Positions 24,094 to 36,899 of a stretch of DNA of 64,000 nt are shown in pieces. The DNA comes from Diorhabda sublineata (taxonomy: Eukaryota; Arthropoda; Insecta; Coleoptera; Chrysomelidae). A program made the position numbers and the translations under genes. The stretch is taken from NCBI RefSeq assembly GCF_026230105.1, contig NW_026614316.1, positions 1-64,000 on the forward strand. The letters are read 5' to 3'. Under the pieces are notes generated by a model, which worked only from the letters and a program-made list of their open reading frames with translations, searched no databases and was not told the DNA's origin. Within the stretch, counting starts at the first letter, position 1, and every line of letters starts with the position of its first letter.

Positions 24094-26350
24094 ATGAATG
24101 TAAATCGACGATATCTGACAAAGTCAGATACAAACTCATTCAAATATATAAGAAATGTTGAAATTCGACTTCAAATGAGGAAGATAGACTTTGAAAAATT
24201 TCAATCAACACAAAGTGACAATCGACTTCAATGGGCTTCAATGGATGTTAATCGACGATATCTGATAAAGTTAGATGCGAACTCATTTGAATATATGAGA
24301 AATTTCAAAATTCGACTTCAAATGAGGAAGATAGACTTTGAAAATTTTCAATCAACACAAAGTGAGAATCGACTTCAATGGACTTCAATGAATGTAAATC
24401 GACGATATCTGACAAAGTCAGATACAAACTCATTTAAATATATAAGAAATGTTGAAAATCGACTTCAAATGAGGAAGATAGACTTTGGAAATTTTCAATC
24501 AACACAAAGTGAGAATCGACTTCAATGGGCTTCAATGAATGTAAATCGACGATATCTGACAAAGTCAGATACAAACTCATTCAAATATATAAGGAATGTT
24601 GAAAATCGACTTCAAATGAGGAAGATAGACTTTGAAAATTTTCAATCAACCCAAAGTGGCAATCGACTTCAATGGGCTTCAATGAATGTAAATCGACGAT
24701 ATCTGACAAAGTCAGATACAAACTCATTTAAATATATAAGAAATGTTGAAATTCGACTTCAAATGAGGAAGATAGACTTTGAAAAATTTGAATCAACACA
24801 AAGTGACAATCGACTTCAATGGGCTTCAATGGATGTTAATCGACGATATCTGATAAAGTTAGATGCGAACTCATTTGAATATATGAGAAATGTTGAAAAT
24901 CGACTTCAAATGAGGAAGATAGACTATGAAAATTTTCAATCAACCCAAAGTGGCAATCGACTTCAATGGGCTTCAATGGATGTTAATCGACGATATCTGA
25001 CAAATTCAGATGCGATTTCACTCAAATATATAAGAAATGTTGAAATTCGACTTCAAATGAGGAAGATAGACTTTGAAAATTTTCAATCAACACAAAGTGA
25101 CAATCGACTTCAATGGGCTTCAATGGATGTTCATCGACGATATTTGATAAAGTCAGATACAATCTCATTCAAATATATAAGAAATGTTGAAAATCGACTT
25201 CAAATGAGGAAGATAGACTTTGAAAATTTTCAATCAACACAAAGTGAGAATCGACTTCAATGGGCTTCAATGAATGTAAATCGACGATATCTGACAAAGT
25301 CAGATACACACTCATTCAAATATATAAGAAATGTTGAAAATCGACTTCAAATGAGGAAGATAGACTTTGAAAATTTTCAATCAACACAAAGTGAGAATCG
25401 ACTTCAATGGGCTTCAATTAATGTAAATCGACGATATCTGACAAAGTCAGATACACACTCATTCAAATATATAAGAAATGTTGAAAATCGACTTCAAATG
25501 AGGAAGATAGACTTTGAAAATTTTCAATCAACACAAAGTGAGAATCGACTTCAATGGGCTTCAATGAATGTAAATCGACGATATCTGACAAAGTCAGATA
25601 CAAACTCATTCAAATATATAAGAAATGTTGAAATTCGACTTCAAATGAGGAAGATAGACTTTGAAAAATTTCAATCAACACAAAGTGACAATCGACTTCA
25701 ATGGGCTTCAATGGATGTTAATCGACGATATCTGATGCGAACTCATTTGAGTATATGAGAAATTTCGAAATTCGACTTCAAATGAGGAAGATAGACTTTA
25801 AAAATTTTCAATCAACACAAAGTGAGAATCGACTTCAATGGACTTCAATGAATGTAAATCGACGATATCTGACAAAGTCAGATACAAACTCATTTAAATA
25901 TATAAGAAATGTTGAAAATCGACTTCAAATGAGGAGGATAGACTTTGGAAATTTTCAATCAACACAAAGTGAGAATCGACTTCAATGGGCTTCAATGAAT
26001 GTAAATCGACGATATCTGACAAAGTCAGATACAAACTCATTCAAATATATAAGGAATGTTGAAAATCGACTTCAAATGAGGAAGATAGACTTTGAAAATT
26101 TTCAATCAACCCAAAGTGGCAATCGACTTCAATGGGCTTCAATGAATGTAAATCGACGATATCTGACAAAGTCAGATACAAACTCATTCAAATATATAAG
26201 AAATGTTGAAATTCGACTTCAAATGAGGAAGATAGACTTTGAAAAATTTGAATCAACACAAAGTGACAATCGACTTCAATGGGCTTCAATGGATGTTAAT
26301 CGACGATATCTGATAAAATTAGATGCGAACTCATTTGAATATATGAGAAA
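24094..26350 (+). repeat. 10-monomer duplication (24,094 onward repeated at 25,564 onward)
   Basis: Units EKF, ANSFEYMRNF, WTSMNVN with GNF, SGNRLQ, and EKFE (GAAAAATTTGAATC at 24,781 and 26,241) recur in the same order. Unit starts are 1,470 bp apart (24,094 and 25,564). The EKFE tags are 1,460 bp apart because a 10-bp deletion lies between them at about 25,735. The homology runs about 5.4 units, to roughly 24.89 and 26.35 kb. Confidence 0.88.
25731..25742. other. 10-bp deletion at a GAT direct repeat
   Basis: The usual CTGATAAAGTTAGATGCG reads CTGATGCG here: ten bases between two GAT triplets are lost, together with one of the GATs. The deletion removes the second arm of the hairpin and shifts the open frame, ending the 2,193-codon stretch. 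Confidence 0.88.
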
Positions 26351-27171
26351 TTTCGAAATTCGACTTCAAATGAGGAAGATAGACTTTGAAAATTTTCAAT
26401 CAACACAAAGTGAGAATCGACTTCAATGGACTTCAATGAATGTAAATCGACGATATCTGACAATGTCAGATACAAACTCATTTAAATATATAAGAAATGT
26501 TGAAAATCGATTCAAATGAGGAAGATAGACTTTGAAAATTTTCAATCAACACAAAATGAGAATCGACTTCAATGGGCTTCAATGAATGTAAATCGACGAT
26601 ATCTGACAAAGTCAGATACAAACTCATTCAAATATATAAGGAATGTTGAAAATCGACTTCAAATGAGGAAGATAGACTTTGAAAATTTTCAATCAACCCA
26701 AAGTGGCAATCGACTTCAATGGGCTTCAATGAATGTAAATCGACGATATCTGACAAAGTCAGATACAAACTCATTTAAATATATAAGAAATGTTGAAAAT
26801 CGACTTCAAATGAGGAAGATAGAATTTGAAAATTTTCATTCAACACAAAGTGAGAATCGACTTCAATGGGCTTCAATGTATGTAAATCGACGATATCTGA
26901 CAAAGTCAGATACAAACTCATTTGAATATATAAGAAATGTTGAAAATCGACTTCAAATGAGGAAGATAGACTTTGAAAATTTTCAATCAACACAAAGTGA
27001 GAATAGACTTCAATGGGCTTCAATGAATGTAAATCGACGATATCTGACAAAGTCAGATACACACTCATTCAAATATATAAGAAATGTTGAAAATCGACTT
27101 CAAATGAGGAAGATAGACTTTGAAAATTTTCAATCAACCCAAAGTGGCAATCGACTTCAATGGGCTTCAAT

Positions 27172-27462
27172 GCATGTTAATCGACTATATCTGACAAAGT
27201 CAGATACACACTCATTCAAATATATAAGAAATGTTGAAAATCGACTTCAAATGAGGAAGATAGACTTTGAAAATTTTCAATCAACCCAAAGTGGCAATCG
27301 ACTTCAATGGGCTTCAATGCATGTTAATCGACTATATCTGACAAAGTCAGATGCGAACTCACTCGAATATATAAGAAATGTTGAAATTCGACTTCAAATG
27401 AGGAAGATAGACTTTGAAAAATTTCAATCAACACAAAGTGACAATCGACTTCAATGGGCTTC
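27172..27462 (+). repeat. First HVNRLYL units (EcoRV-less CTATATCTG subfamily)
   Basis: Two successive units begin ATGCATGTTAATCGACTATATC, the first at about 27,171. They differ from the usual unit by GAT-to-TAT and AAT-to-CAT style changes. I do not see this subfamily to the left, while it recurs many times to the right (32.46, 36.57, 42.45, 44.51, 47.45, 48.18, 49.80, 52.88, 53.76 and 54.93 kb). It marks the right-hand zone of the array. Confidence 0.85.
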
Positions 27463-27600
27463 AATGGATGTTAATCGACGATATCTGATAAAGTTATATG
27501 CGAACTCATTTGAATATATGAGAAATTTCGAAATTCGACTTCAAATGAGGAAGATAGACTTTGAAAATTTTCAATCAACACAAAGTGAGAATCGACTTCA

Positions 27601-28750
27601 ATGGACTCCAATGAATGTAAATCGACGATATCTGACAAAGTCAGATACAAACTCATTTAAATATATAAGAAATGTTGAAAATCGACTTCAAATGAGGAAG
27701 ATAGACTTTGAAAATTTTCAATCAACACAAAGTGAGAATCGACTTCAATGGGCTTCAATGAATGTAAATCGACGATATCTGACAAAGTCAGATACAAACT
27801 CATTCAAATATATAAGAAATGTTGAAAATCGACTTCAAATGAGGAAGATAGACTTTGAAAATTTTCAATCAACCCAAAGTGGCAATCGACTTCAATGGGC
27901 TTCAATGAATGTAAATCGACGATATCTGACAAAGTCAGATACACACTCATTCAAATATATAAGAAATGTTGGAAATCGACTTCAAATGAGGAAGATAGAC
28001 TTTGAAAATTTCCAATCAACACAAAGTGGCAATCGACTTCAATGGGCTCCAATGGATGTTAATCGACGATATCTGACAAAGTCAGATACAAACTCATTCA
28101 AATATATGAAAAATGTTGAAAATCGACTTCAAATGAGGAAGATAGACTTTGAAAATTTTCAATCAACACAAAGTGAGAATCGACTTCAATGGGCTTCAAT
28201 GAATGTAAATCGACGATATCTGACAAAGTCAGATACACACTCATTCAAATATATAAGAAATGTTGAAAATCGACTTCAAATGAGGAAGATAGACTTTAAA
28301 AATTTTCAATCAACACAAAGTGAGAATCGACTTCAATGGGCTTCAATGAATGTAAATCGACGATATCTGACAAAGTCAGATACAAACTCATTCAAATATA
28401 TAAGAAATGTTGAAATTCGACTTCAAATGAGGAAGATAGACTCTGAAAAATTTCAATCAACACAAAGTGACAATCGACTTCAATGGGCTTCAATGGATGT
28501 TAATCGACGATATCTGATAAAGTTAGATGCGAACTCATTTGAATATATGAGAAATTTCGAAATTCGACTTCAAATGAGGAAGATAGACTTTGAAAATTTT
28601 CAATCAACACAAAGTGAGAATCGACTTCAATGGACTTCAATGAATGTAAATCGACGATATCTGACAAAGTCAGATACAAACTCATTTAAATATATAAGAA
28701 ATGTTGAAAATCGACTTCAAATGAGGAAGATAGACTTTGAAAATTTTTAA
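27601..28750 (+). repeat. Block duplicated 20 monomers downstream, copy 1
   Basis: Starting at ATGGACTCCAATG (27,601), the following units match 30,541-31,690 with an offset of exactly 2,940 bp. Shared tags include the GGGCTCCAATGG unit (28,046 and 30,986) and a unit with TATAAAAAATG/TATGAAAAATG (28,106 and 31,046). The copy ends in an ENF-stop unit (TTTTTAATC at 28,745), which the second copy lacks. Confidence 0.9.
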
Positions 28751-28786
28751 TCAACCCAAAGTGGCAATCGACTTCAATGGGCTTCA

Positions 28787-29374
28787 ATGAATGTAAATCG
28801 ACGATATCTGACAAAGTCAGATACAAACTCATTTAAATATATAAGAAATGTTGAAAATCGACTTCAAATGAGGAAGATAGACTTTGAAAATTTTCAATCA
28901 ACACAAAGTGAGAATCGACTTCAATGGGCTTCAATGAATGTAAATCGACGATATCTGACAAAGTCAGATACAAACTCATTTGAATATATAAGAAATGTTG
29001 AAAATCGACTTCAAATGAGGAAGATAGACTTTGAAAATTTTCAATCAACACAAAGTGAGAATCGACTTCAATGGGCTTCAATGAATGTAAATCGACGATA
29101 TCTGACAAAGTCAGATACAAACTCATTTAAATATATAAGAAATGTTGAAAATCGACTTCAAATGAGGAAGATAGACTTTGAAAATTTTCAATCAACACAA
29201 AGTGAGAATCGACTTCAATGGGCTTCAATGAATGTAAATCGACGATATCTGACAAAGTCAGATACAAACTCATTTGAATATATAAGAAATGTTGAAAATC
29301 GAATTCAAATGAGGAAGATAGACTTTGAAAATTTTCAATCAACACAAAGTGAGAATCGACTTCAATGGGCTTCA
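28787..29374 (+). repeat. 2-monomer (294-bp) alternation, FKYI/FEYI, first run
   Basis: Four units alternate TTTAAATATATAAG and TTTGAATATATAAG (28,787; 28,934; 29,081; 29,228). The same alternation reappears at 29,963-30,550, 1,176 bp (8 units) downstream. The G change removes a stop on the complementary strand, which is why short minus-strand open frames appear here; they are a by-product. Confidence 0.88.
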
Positions 29375-29962
29375 ATGAATGTAAATCGACGATATCTGAC
29401 AAAGTCAGATACACACTCATTCAAATATATAAGAAATGTTGAAAATCGACTCCAAATGAGGAAGATAGACTTTAAAAATTTTCAATCAACACAAAGTGAG
29501 AATCGACTTCAATGGGCTTCAATGAATGTAAATCGACGATATCTGACAAAGTCAGATACAAACTCATTCAAATATATAAGAAATGTTGAAATTCGACTTC
29601 AAATGAGGAAGATAGACTCTGAAAAATTTCAATCAACACAAAGTGACAATCGACTTCAATGGGCTTCAATGGATGTTAATCGACGATATCTGATAAAGTT
29701 AGATGCGAACTCATTTGAATATATGAGAAATTTCGAAATTCGACTTCAAATGAGGAAGATAGACTTTGAAAATTTTCAATCAACACAAAGTGAGAATCGA
29801 CTTCAATGGACTTCAATGAATGTAAATCGACGATATCTGACAAAGTCAGATACAAACTCATTTAAATATATAAGAAATGTTGAAAATCGACTTCAAATGA
29901 GGAAGATAGACTTTGAAAATTTTCAATCAACCCAAAGTGGCAATCGACTTCAATGGGCTTCA

Positions 29963-30550
29963 ATGAATGTAAATCGACGATATCTGACAAAGTCAGATAC
30001 AAACTCATTTAAATATATAAGAAATGTTGAAAATCGACTTCAAATGAGGAAGATAGACTTTGAAAATTTTCAATCAACACAAAGTGAGAATCGACTTCAA
30101 TGGGCTTCAATGAATGTAAATCGACGATATCTGACAAAGTCAGATACAAACTCATTTGAATATATAAGAAATGTTGAAAATCGACTTCAAATGAGGAAGA
30201 TAGACTTTGAAAATTTTCAATCAACACAAAGTGAGAATCGACTTCAATGGGCTTCAATGAATGTAAATCGACGATATCTGACAAAGTCAGATACAAACTC
30301 ATTTAAATATATAAGAAATGTTGAAAATCGACTTCAAATGAGGAAGATAGACTTTGAAAATTTTCAATCAACACAAAGTGAGAATCGACTTCAATGGGCT
30401 TCAATGAATGTAAATCGACGATATCTGACAAAGTCAGATACAAACTCATTTGAATATATAAGAAATGTTGAAAATCGACTTCAAATGAGGAAGATAGACT
30501 TTGAAAATTTTCAATCAACACAAAGTGAGAATCGACTTCAATGGACTCCA
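29963..30550 (+). repeat. 2-monomer (294-bp) alternation, second run
   Basis: The same FKYI/FEYI alternation as at 28,787, shifted by 8 units. The segment preceding it (28.2-28.7 kb, with the GACTCTGAAAAATTTC tag at 28,439) also recurs at 29,617, so an 8-unit block was duplicated. Confidence 0.88.
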
Positions 30551-31690
30551 ATGAATGTAAATCGACGATATCTGACAAAGTCAGATACAAACTCATTTAA
30601 ATATATAAGAAATGTTGAAAATCGACTTCAAATGAGGAAGATAGACTTTGAAAATTTTCAATCAACACAAAGTGAGAATCGACTTCAATGGGCTTCAATG
30701 AATGTAAATCGACGATATCTGACAAAGTCAGATACAAACTCATTCAAATATATAAGAAATGTTGAAAATCGACTTCAAATGAGGAAGATAGACTTTGAAA
30801 ATTTTCAATCAACCCAAAGTGGCAATCGACTTCAATGGGCTTCAATGAATGTAAATCGACGATATCTGACAGAGTCAGATACACACTCATTCAAATATAT
30901 AAGAAATGTTGAAAATCGACTTCAAATGAGGAAGATAGACTTTGAAAATTTCCAATCAACACAAAGTGGCAATCGACTTCAATGGGCTCCAATGGATGTT
31001 AATCGACGATATCTGACAAAGTCAGATACAAACTCATTCAAATATATAAAAAATGTTGAAAATCGACTTCTAATGAGGAAGATAGACTTTGAAAATTTTC
31101 AATCAACACAAAGTGAGAATCGACTTCAATGGGCTTCAATGAATGTAAATCGACGATATCTGACAAAGTCAGATACACACTCATTCAAATATATAAGAAA
31201 TGTTGAAAATCGACTTCAAATGAGGAAGATAGACTTTAAAAATTTTCAATCAACACAAAGTGAGAATCGACTTCAATGGGCTTCAATGAATGTAAATCGA
31301 CGATATCTGACAAAGTCAGATACAAACTCATTCAAATATATAAGAAATGTTGAAATTCGACTTCAAATGAGGAAGATAGACTTTGAAAAATTTCAATCAA
31401 CACAAAGTGACAATCGACTTCAATGGGCTTCAATGGATGTTAATCGACGATATCTGATAAAGTTAGATGCGAACTCATTTGAATATATGAGAAATTTCGA
31501 AATTCGACTTCAAATGAGGAAGATAGACTTTGAAAATTTTCAATCAACACAAAGTGAGAATCGATTTCAATGGACTTCAATGAATGTAAATCGACGATAT
31601 CTGACAAAGTCAGATACAAACTCATTTAAATATATAAGAAATGTTGAAAATCGACTTCAAATGAGGAAGATAGACTTTGAAAATTTTCAA
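30541..31690 (+). repeat. Block duplicated 20 monomers apart, copy 2
   Basis: Second copy of the 27,601 block at +2,940 bp. Private differences include GACAGAGTCAG (30,868) in the hairpin and CTTCTAATGAGG (31,068), so the copies have begun to diverge. Confidence 0.9.
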
Positions 31691-31726
31691 TCAACACAAA
31701 GTGAGAATCGACTTCAATGGGCTTCA

Positions 31727-32020
31727 ATGAATGTAAATCGACGATATCTGACAAAGTCAGATACAAACTCATTCAAATATATAAGAAATGTTAAAAATCG
31801 ACTTCAAATGAGGAAGATAGACTTTGAAAATTTTCAATCAACCCAAAGTGGCAATCGACTTCAATGGGCTTCAATGAATGTAAATAGACGATATCTGACA
31901 AAGTCAGATACAAACTCATTTAAATATATGAGAAATGTTGAAAATTGACTTCAAATAAGAAAGATAGACTTTGAAAATTTTCAATCAACACAAAGTGAGA
32001 ATCGACTTCAATGGGCTTCA
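31727..32020 (+). repeat. 294-bp dimer with a premature stop, copy 1
   Basis: The dimer consists of a unit with NVKNRLQ (GTTAAAAATCG) and a unit with AATAGACG, TATATGAG and GAAAATTGACTTC, the last giving TGA at 31,946-31,948. It is followed directly by a near-identical copy. It also introduces the CAAATAAGAAAG variant that recurs throughout the right-hand zone. Confidence 0.92.
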
Positions 32021-32314
32021 ATGAATGTAAATCGACGATATCTGACAAAGTCAGATACAAACTCATTTAAATATATAAGAAATGTTAAAAATCGACTTCA
32101 AATGAGGAAGATAGACTTTGAAAATTTTCAATCAACCCAAAGTGGCAATCGACTTCAATGGGCTTCAATGAATGTAAATAGACGATATCTGACAAAGTCA
32201 GATACAAACTCATTTAAATATATGAGAAATGTTGAAAATTGACTTCAAATAAGAAAGATAGACTTTGAAAATTTTCAATCAACACAAAGTGAGAATCGAC
32301 TTCAATGGGCTTCA
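32021..32314 (+). repeat. 294-bp dimer with a premature stop, copy 2
   Basis: Repeats copy 1 with one visible difference near its start (CATTTAAATATA for CATTCAAATATA). The stop is copied as well (32,240-32,242). A duplicated stop shows that copying is indifferent to the reading frame. Confidence 0.92.
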
Positions 32315-32902
32315 ATGAATGTAAATCGACGATATCTGACAAAGTCAGATACAAACTCATTTAAATATATAAGAAATGTTGAAAATCGACTTCAAATGAG
32401 GAAGATAGACTTTGAAAATTTTCAATCAACCCAAAGTGGCAATCGACTTCAATGGGCTTCAATGCATGTTAATCGACTATATCTGACAAAGTCAGATGCG
32501 AACTCACTCGAATATATAAGAAATGTTGAAATTCGACTTCAAATGAGAAAGATAGACTTTGAAAATTTCCAATCAACACAAAGTGACAATCGACTTCAAT
32601 GGGCTTCAATGGATGTTAATCGACGATATCTGATAAAGTTAGATGCGAACTCATTTAAATATATAAGAAATGTTGAAATTCGACTTCAAATGAGGAAGAT
32701 AGACTTTGAAAAATTTCAATCAACACAAAGTGACAATCGACTTCAATGGGCTTCAATGGATGTTAATCGACGATATCTGATAAAGTTAGATGCGAACTCA
32801 TTTGAATATATGAGAAATTTCGAAATTCGACTTCGAATGAGGAAGATAGACTTTGAAAATTTTCAATCAACAGAAAGTGACAATCGACTTCAATGGGCTT
32901 CA

Positions 32903-33846
32903 ATGAATGTTAATCGACTATATCTGACAAAGTCAGATACACACTCATTCAAATATATAAGAAATGTTGAAAATCGACTTCAAATGAGGAAGATAGACTT
33001 TGAAAATTTCCAATCAACACAAAGTGGCAATCGACTTCAATGGGCTTCAATGGATGTTAATCGACGATATCTGACAAAGTCAGATACAAACTCATTCAAA
33101 TATATAAAAAATGTTGAAAATCGACTTCAAATGAGGAAGATAGACTTTGAAAATTTTCAATCAACACAAAGTGAGAATCGACTTCAATGGGCATCAATGA
33201 ATGTAAATCGACGATATCTGACAAAGTCAGATACACACTCATTCAAATATATAAGAAATGTTGAAAATCGACTTCAAATGAGGAAGATAGACTTTAAAAA
33301 TTTTCAATCAACCCAAAGTGGCAATCGACTTCAATGGGCTTCAATGAATGTAAATCGACGATATCTGACAAAGTCAGATACACACTCATTCAAATATATA
33401 AGAAATGTTGAAAATCGACTTCAAATGTGGAAGATAGACTTTGAAAATTTCCAATCAACACAAAGTGGCAATCGACTTCAATGGGCTTCAATGGATGTTA
33501 ATCGACGATATCTGACAAAGTCAGATACAAACTCATTCAAATATATAAAAAATGTTGAAAATCGACTTCAAATGAGGAAGATAGACTTTGAAAATTTTCA
33601 ATCAACACAAAGTGAGAATCGACTTCAATGGGCTTCAATGAATGTAAATCGACGATATCTGACAAAGTCAGATACAAACTCATTCAAATATATAAGAAAT
33701 GTTGAAATTCGACTTCAAATGAGGAAGATAGACTTTGGAAAATTTCAATCAACACAAAGTGACAATCGACTTCAATGGGCTTCAATGGATGTTAATCGAC
33801 GATATCTGATAAAGTTAGATGCGAACTCATTTGAATATATGAGAAA
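32903..33846 (+). repeat. Block duplicated 13 monomers downstream, copy 1
   Basis: Units THSFKYI, MDVN with KYIKNVEN, GGGCATCAATG, a unit with AAATGTGGAAG (MWKIDF, 33,425), and GKFQSTQ match 34,805-35,748. The offset is 1,902 bp, which is 13 x 147 - 9. The nine missing bases are an 8-bp deletion at about 33,847 and a 1-bp deletion at about 34,668, both lying between the copies. Confidence 0.92.
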
Positions 33847-33858
33847 TTCGACTTCAAA
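33840..33858. other. 8-bp deletion between AAATT direct repeats
   Basis: The normal GAGAAATTTCGAAATTCGAC reads GAGAAATTCGAC. One AAATT copy and the TCG between the two are lost, exactly the product expected from replication slippage. The homologous unit at about 35,746 keeps the full sequence. Confidence 0.92.
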
Positions 33859-34804
33859 TGAGGAAGATAGACTTTGAAAATTTTCAATCAACACAAAGTG
33901 AGAATCGACTTCAATGGACTTCAATGAATGTAAATCGACGATATCTGACAAAGTCAGATACAAACTCATTTAAATATATAAGAAATGTTGAATATCGACT
34001 TCAAATGAGAAAGATAGACTTTGAAAATTTTCAATCAACACAAAGTGAGAATCGACTTCAATGGGCTTCAATGAATGTAAATCGACGATATCTGACAAAG
34101 TCAGATACAAACTCATTCAAATATATGAGAAATGTTGAAAATCGACTTCAAATGAGGAAGATAGACTTTGAAAATTTTCAATCAACCCAAAGTGGCAATC
34201 GACTCCAATGGGCTTCAATGAATGTAAATCGACGATATCTGACAAAGTCAGATACACACTCATTCAAATATATAAGAAATGTTGAAAATCGACTTCAAAT
34301 GAGGAAGATAGACTTTGAAAATTTCCAATCAACACAAAGTGGCAATCGACTTCAATGGGCTTCAATGGATGTTAATCGACGATATCTGACAAAGTCAGAT
34401 ACAAACTCATTCAAATATATAAAAAATGTTGAAAATCGACTTCAAATGAGGAAGATAGACTTTGAAAATTTTCAATCAACACAAAGTGAGAATCGACTTC
34501 AATGGACTTCAATGAATGTAAATAGACGATATCTGACAAAGTCAGATACAAACTCATTTAAATATATGAGAAATGTTGAAAATCGACTTCAAATAAGAAA
34601 TATAGATTTTGAAAATTTTCAATCAACACAAAGTGAGAATCGACTTCAATGGGCTTCAATGAATGTAATCGACGATATCTGACAAAGTCAGATACGAACT
34701 CATTTAAATATATAAGAAATGTTGAAAATCGACTCCAAATGAGGAAGATAGACTTTGAAAATTTTCAATCAACACAAAGTGAGAATCGACTTCAATGGGC
34801 TTCA

Positions 34805-35748
34805 ATGAATGTGAATCGACGATATCTGACAAAGTCAGATACACACTCATTCAAATATATAAGAAATGTTGAAAATCGACTTCAAATGAGGAAGATAGAC
34901 TTTGAAAATTTCCAATCAACACAAAGTGGCAATCGACTTCAATGGGCTTCAATGGATGTTAATCGACGATATCTGACAAAGTCAGATACAAACTCATTCA
35001 AATATATAAAAAATGTTGAAAATCGACTTCAAATGAGGAAGATAGACTTTGAAAATTTTCAATCAACACAAAGTGAGAATCGACTTCAATGGGCATCAAT
35101 GAATGTAAATCGACGATATCTGACAAAGTCAGATACACACTCATTCAAATATATAAGAAATGTTGAAAATCGACTTCAAATGAGGAAGATAGACTTTAAA
35201 AATTTTCAATCAACCCAAAGTGGCAATCGACTTCAATGGGCTTCAATGAATGTAAATCGACGATATCTGACAAAGTCAGATACACACTCATTCAAATATA
35301 TAAGAAATGTTGAAAATCGACTTCAAATGTGGAAGATAGACTTTGAAAATTTCCAATCAACACAAAGTGGCAATCGACTTCAATGGGCTTCAATGGATGT
35401 TAATCGACGATATCTGACAAAGTCAGATACAAACTCATTCAAATATATAAAAAATGTTGAAAATCGACTTCAAATGAGGAAGATAGACTTTGAAAATTTT
35501 CAATCAACACAAAGTGAGAATCGACTTCAATGGGCTTCAATGAATGTAAATCGACGATATCTGACAAAGTCAGATACAAACTCATTCAAATATATAAGAA
35601 ATGTTGAAATTCGACTTCAAATGAGGAAGATAGACTTTGGAAAATTTCAATCAACACAAAGTGACAATCGACTTCAATGGGCTTCAATGGATGTTAATCG
35701 ACGATATCTGATAAAGTTAGATGCGAACTCATTTGAATATATGAGAAA
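34805..35748 (+). repeat. Block duplicated 13 monomers apart, copy 2
   Basis: Carries the same GGGCATCAATG (35,089) and AAATGTGGAAG (35,327) tags as copy 1, and continues into the undeleted ANSFEYMRNFEIRL unit. Confidence 0.9.
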
Positions 35749-36899
35749 TTTCGAAATTCGACTTCAAATGAGGAAGATAGACTTTGAAAATTTTCAATCA
35801 ACACAAAGTGAGAATCGACTTCAATGGACTTCAATGAATGTAAATCGACGATATCTGAAAAAGTCAGATACAAACTCATTTAAATATATAAGAAATGTTG
35901 AAAATCGACTTCAAATGAGAAAGATAGACTTTGAAAATTTTCAATCAACACAAAGTGAGAATCGACTTCAATGGGCTTCAATGAATGTAAATCGACGATA
36001 TCTGACAAAGTCAGATACAAACTCATTCAAATATATGAGAAATGTTGAAAATCGACTTCAATGAGGAAGATAGACTTTGAAAATTTTCAATCAACCCAAA
36101 GTGGCAATCGACTCCAATGGGCTTCAATGAATGTAAATAGACGATATCTGACAAAGTCAGATACAAACTCATTTAAATATATGAGAAATGTTGAAAATCG
36201 ACTTCAAATAAGAAAGATAGACTTTGAAAATTTTCAATCAACACAAAGTGAGAATCGACTTCAATGGGCTTCAATGAATGTAAATCGACGATATCTGACA
36301 AAGTCAGATACAAACTCATTTAAATATATAAGAAATGTTGAAAATCGACTCCAAATGAGGAAGATAGACTTTGAAAATTTTCAATCAACACAAAGTGAGA
36401 ATCGACTTCAATGGGCTTCAATGAATGTAAATCGACGATATCTGACAAAGTCAGATACACACTCATTCAAATATATAAGAAATGTTGAAAATCGACTTCA
36501 AATGAGGAAGATAGACTTTGAAAATTTTCAATCAACCCAAAGTGGCAATCGACTTCAATGGGCTTCAATGCATGTTATTCGACTATATCTGACAAAATCA
36601 GATGCGAACTCACTCGAATATATAAGAAATGTTGAAATTCGACTCCAAATGAGGAAGATAGACTTTGAAAATTTCCAATCAACACAAAGTGACAATCGAC
36701 TTCAATGGGCTTCAATGGATGTTAATCGACGATATCTGATAAAGTTAGATGCGAACTCATTTAAATATATAAGAAATGTTGAAATTCGACTTCAAATGAG
36801 GAAGATAGACTTTGAAAAATTTCAATCAACACAAAGTGACAATCGACTTCAATGGGCTTCAATGGATGTTAATCGACGATATCTGATAAAGTTAGATGC

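Larger units (their letters stand above)
19177..25758 (+). other. Longest open stretch (2,193 codons, about 45 monomers), not called a gene
   Basis: The stretch reads as about 45 copies of the 49-residue repeat without a stop. It begins at an ATG exposed by a one-base loss at about 19,174 and ends at a 10-bp deletion at about 25,735. Upstream and downstream the same reading of the unit continues in shifted frames (17,480-19,180 and 25,755-26,519). Most of it is three copies of an 11-unit block, so one stop-free block explains most of the length. The product would be highly charged, with no signal peptide or membrane segment visible. I see no promoter, intron signal, terminator or unique terminal domain. 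Transcription as satellite RNA is possible; translation is unsupported. Confidence 0.75.
28787..31948 (+). other. Open stretch of 1,053 codons within the satellite, not called a gene
   Basis: About 21.5 units lie in frame between an ENF-stop unit and a unit with TGA in place of CGA. It spans three separate duplication systems (the dimer alternation, the 8-unit and the 20-unit copies), so its length follows from copying stop-free units. The next copy of its terminal dimer carries the same stop. Confidence 0.7.

Noticed and set aside
19177..25758. A giant repetitive protein-coding gene built of 49-residue repeats
   Set aside because: The frame is open in the consensus by length and composition alone, stops and frameshifts are spread through the rest of the array and were amplified, and there is no unique terminal domain, promoter or intron. 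Protein evidence could reopen the question.
19177..26519. Overlapping ATGA stop/start pairs (19,177; 25,755; 26,516; 36,061; 38,186; 58,155 and others) suggesting bacterial translational coupling
   Set aside because: Each unit contains out-of-frame TGAs overlapping ATGs (AAATGAGG and CAATGAATG). Any frame shift of -1 reaches one of these TGAs, and the overlapping ATG restores the frame, so the overlap is automatic.
28833..29420. Minus-strand open frames of 61-110 codons
   Set aside because: They are the complement of the same units and appear only where AAA/CAA-type codons change to GAA and remove a reverse-strand stop. They repeat with the units and have no support of their own.
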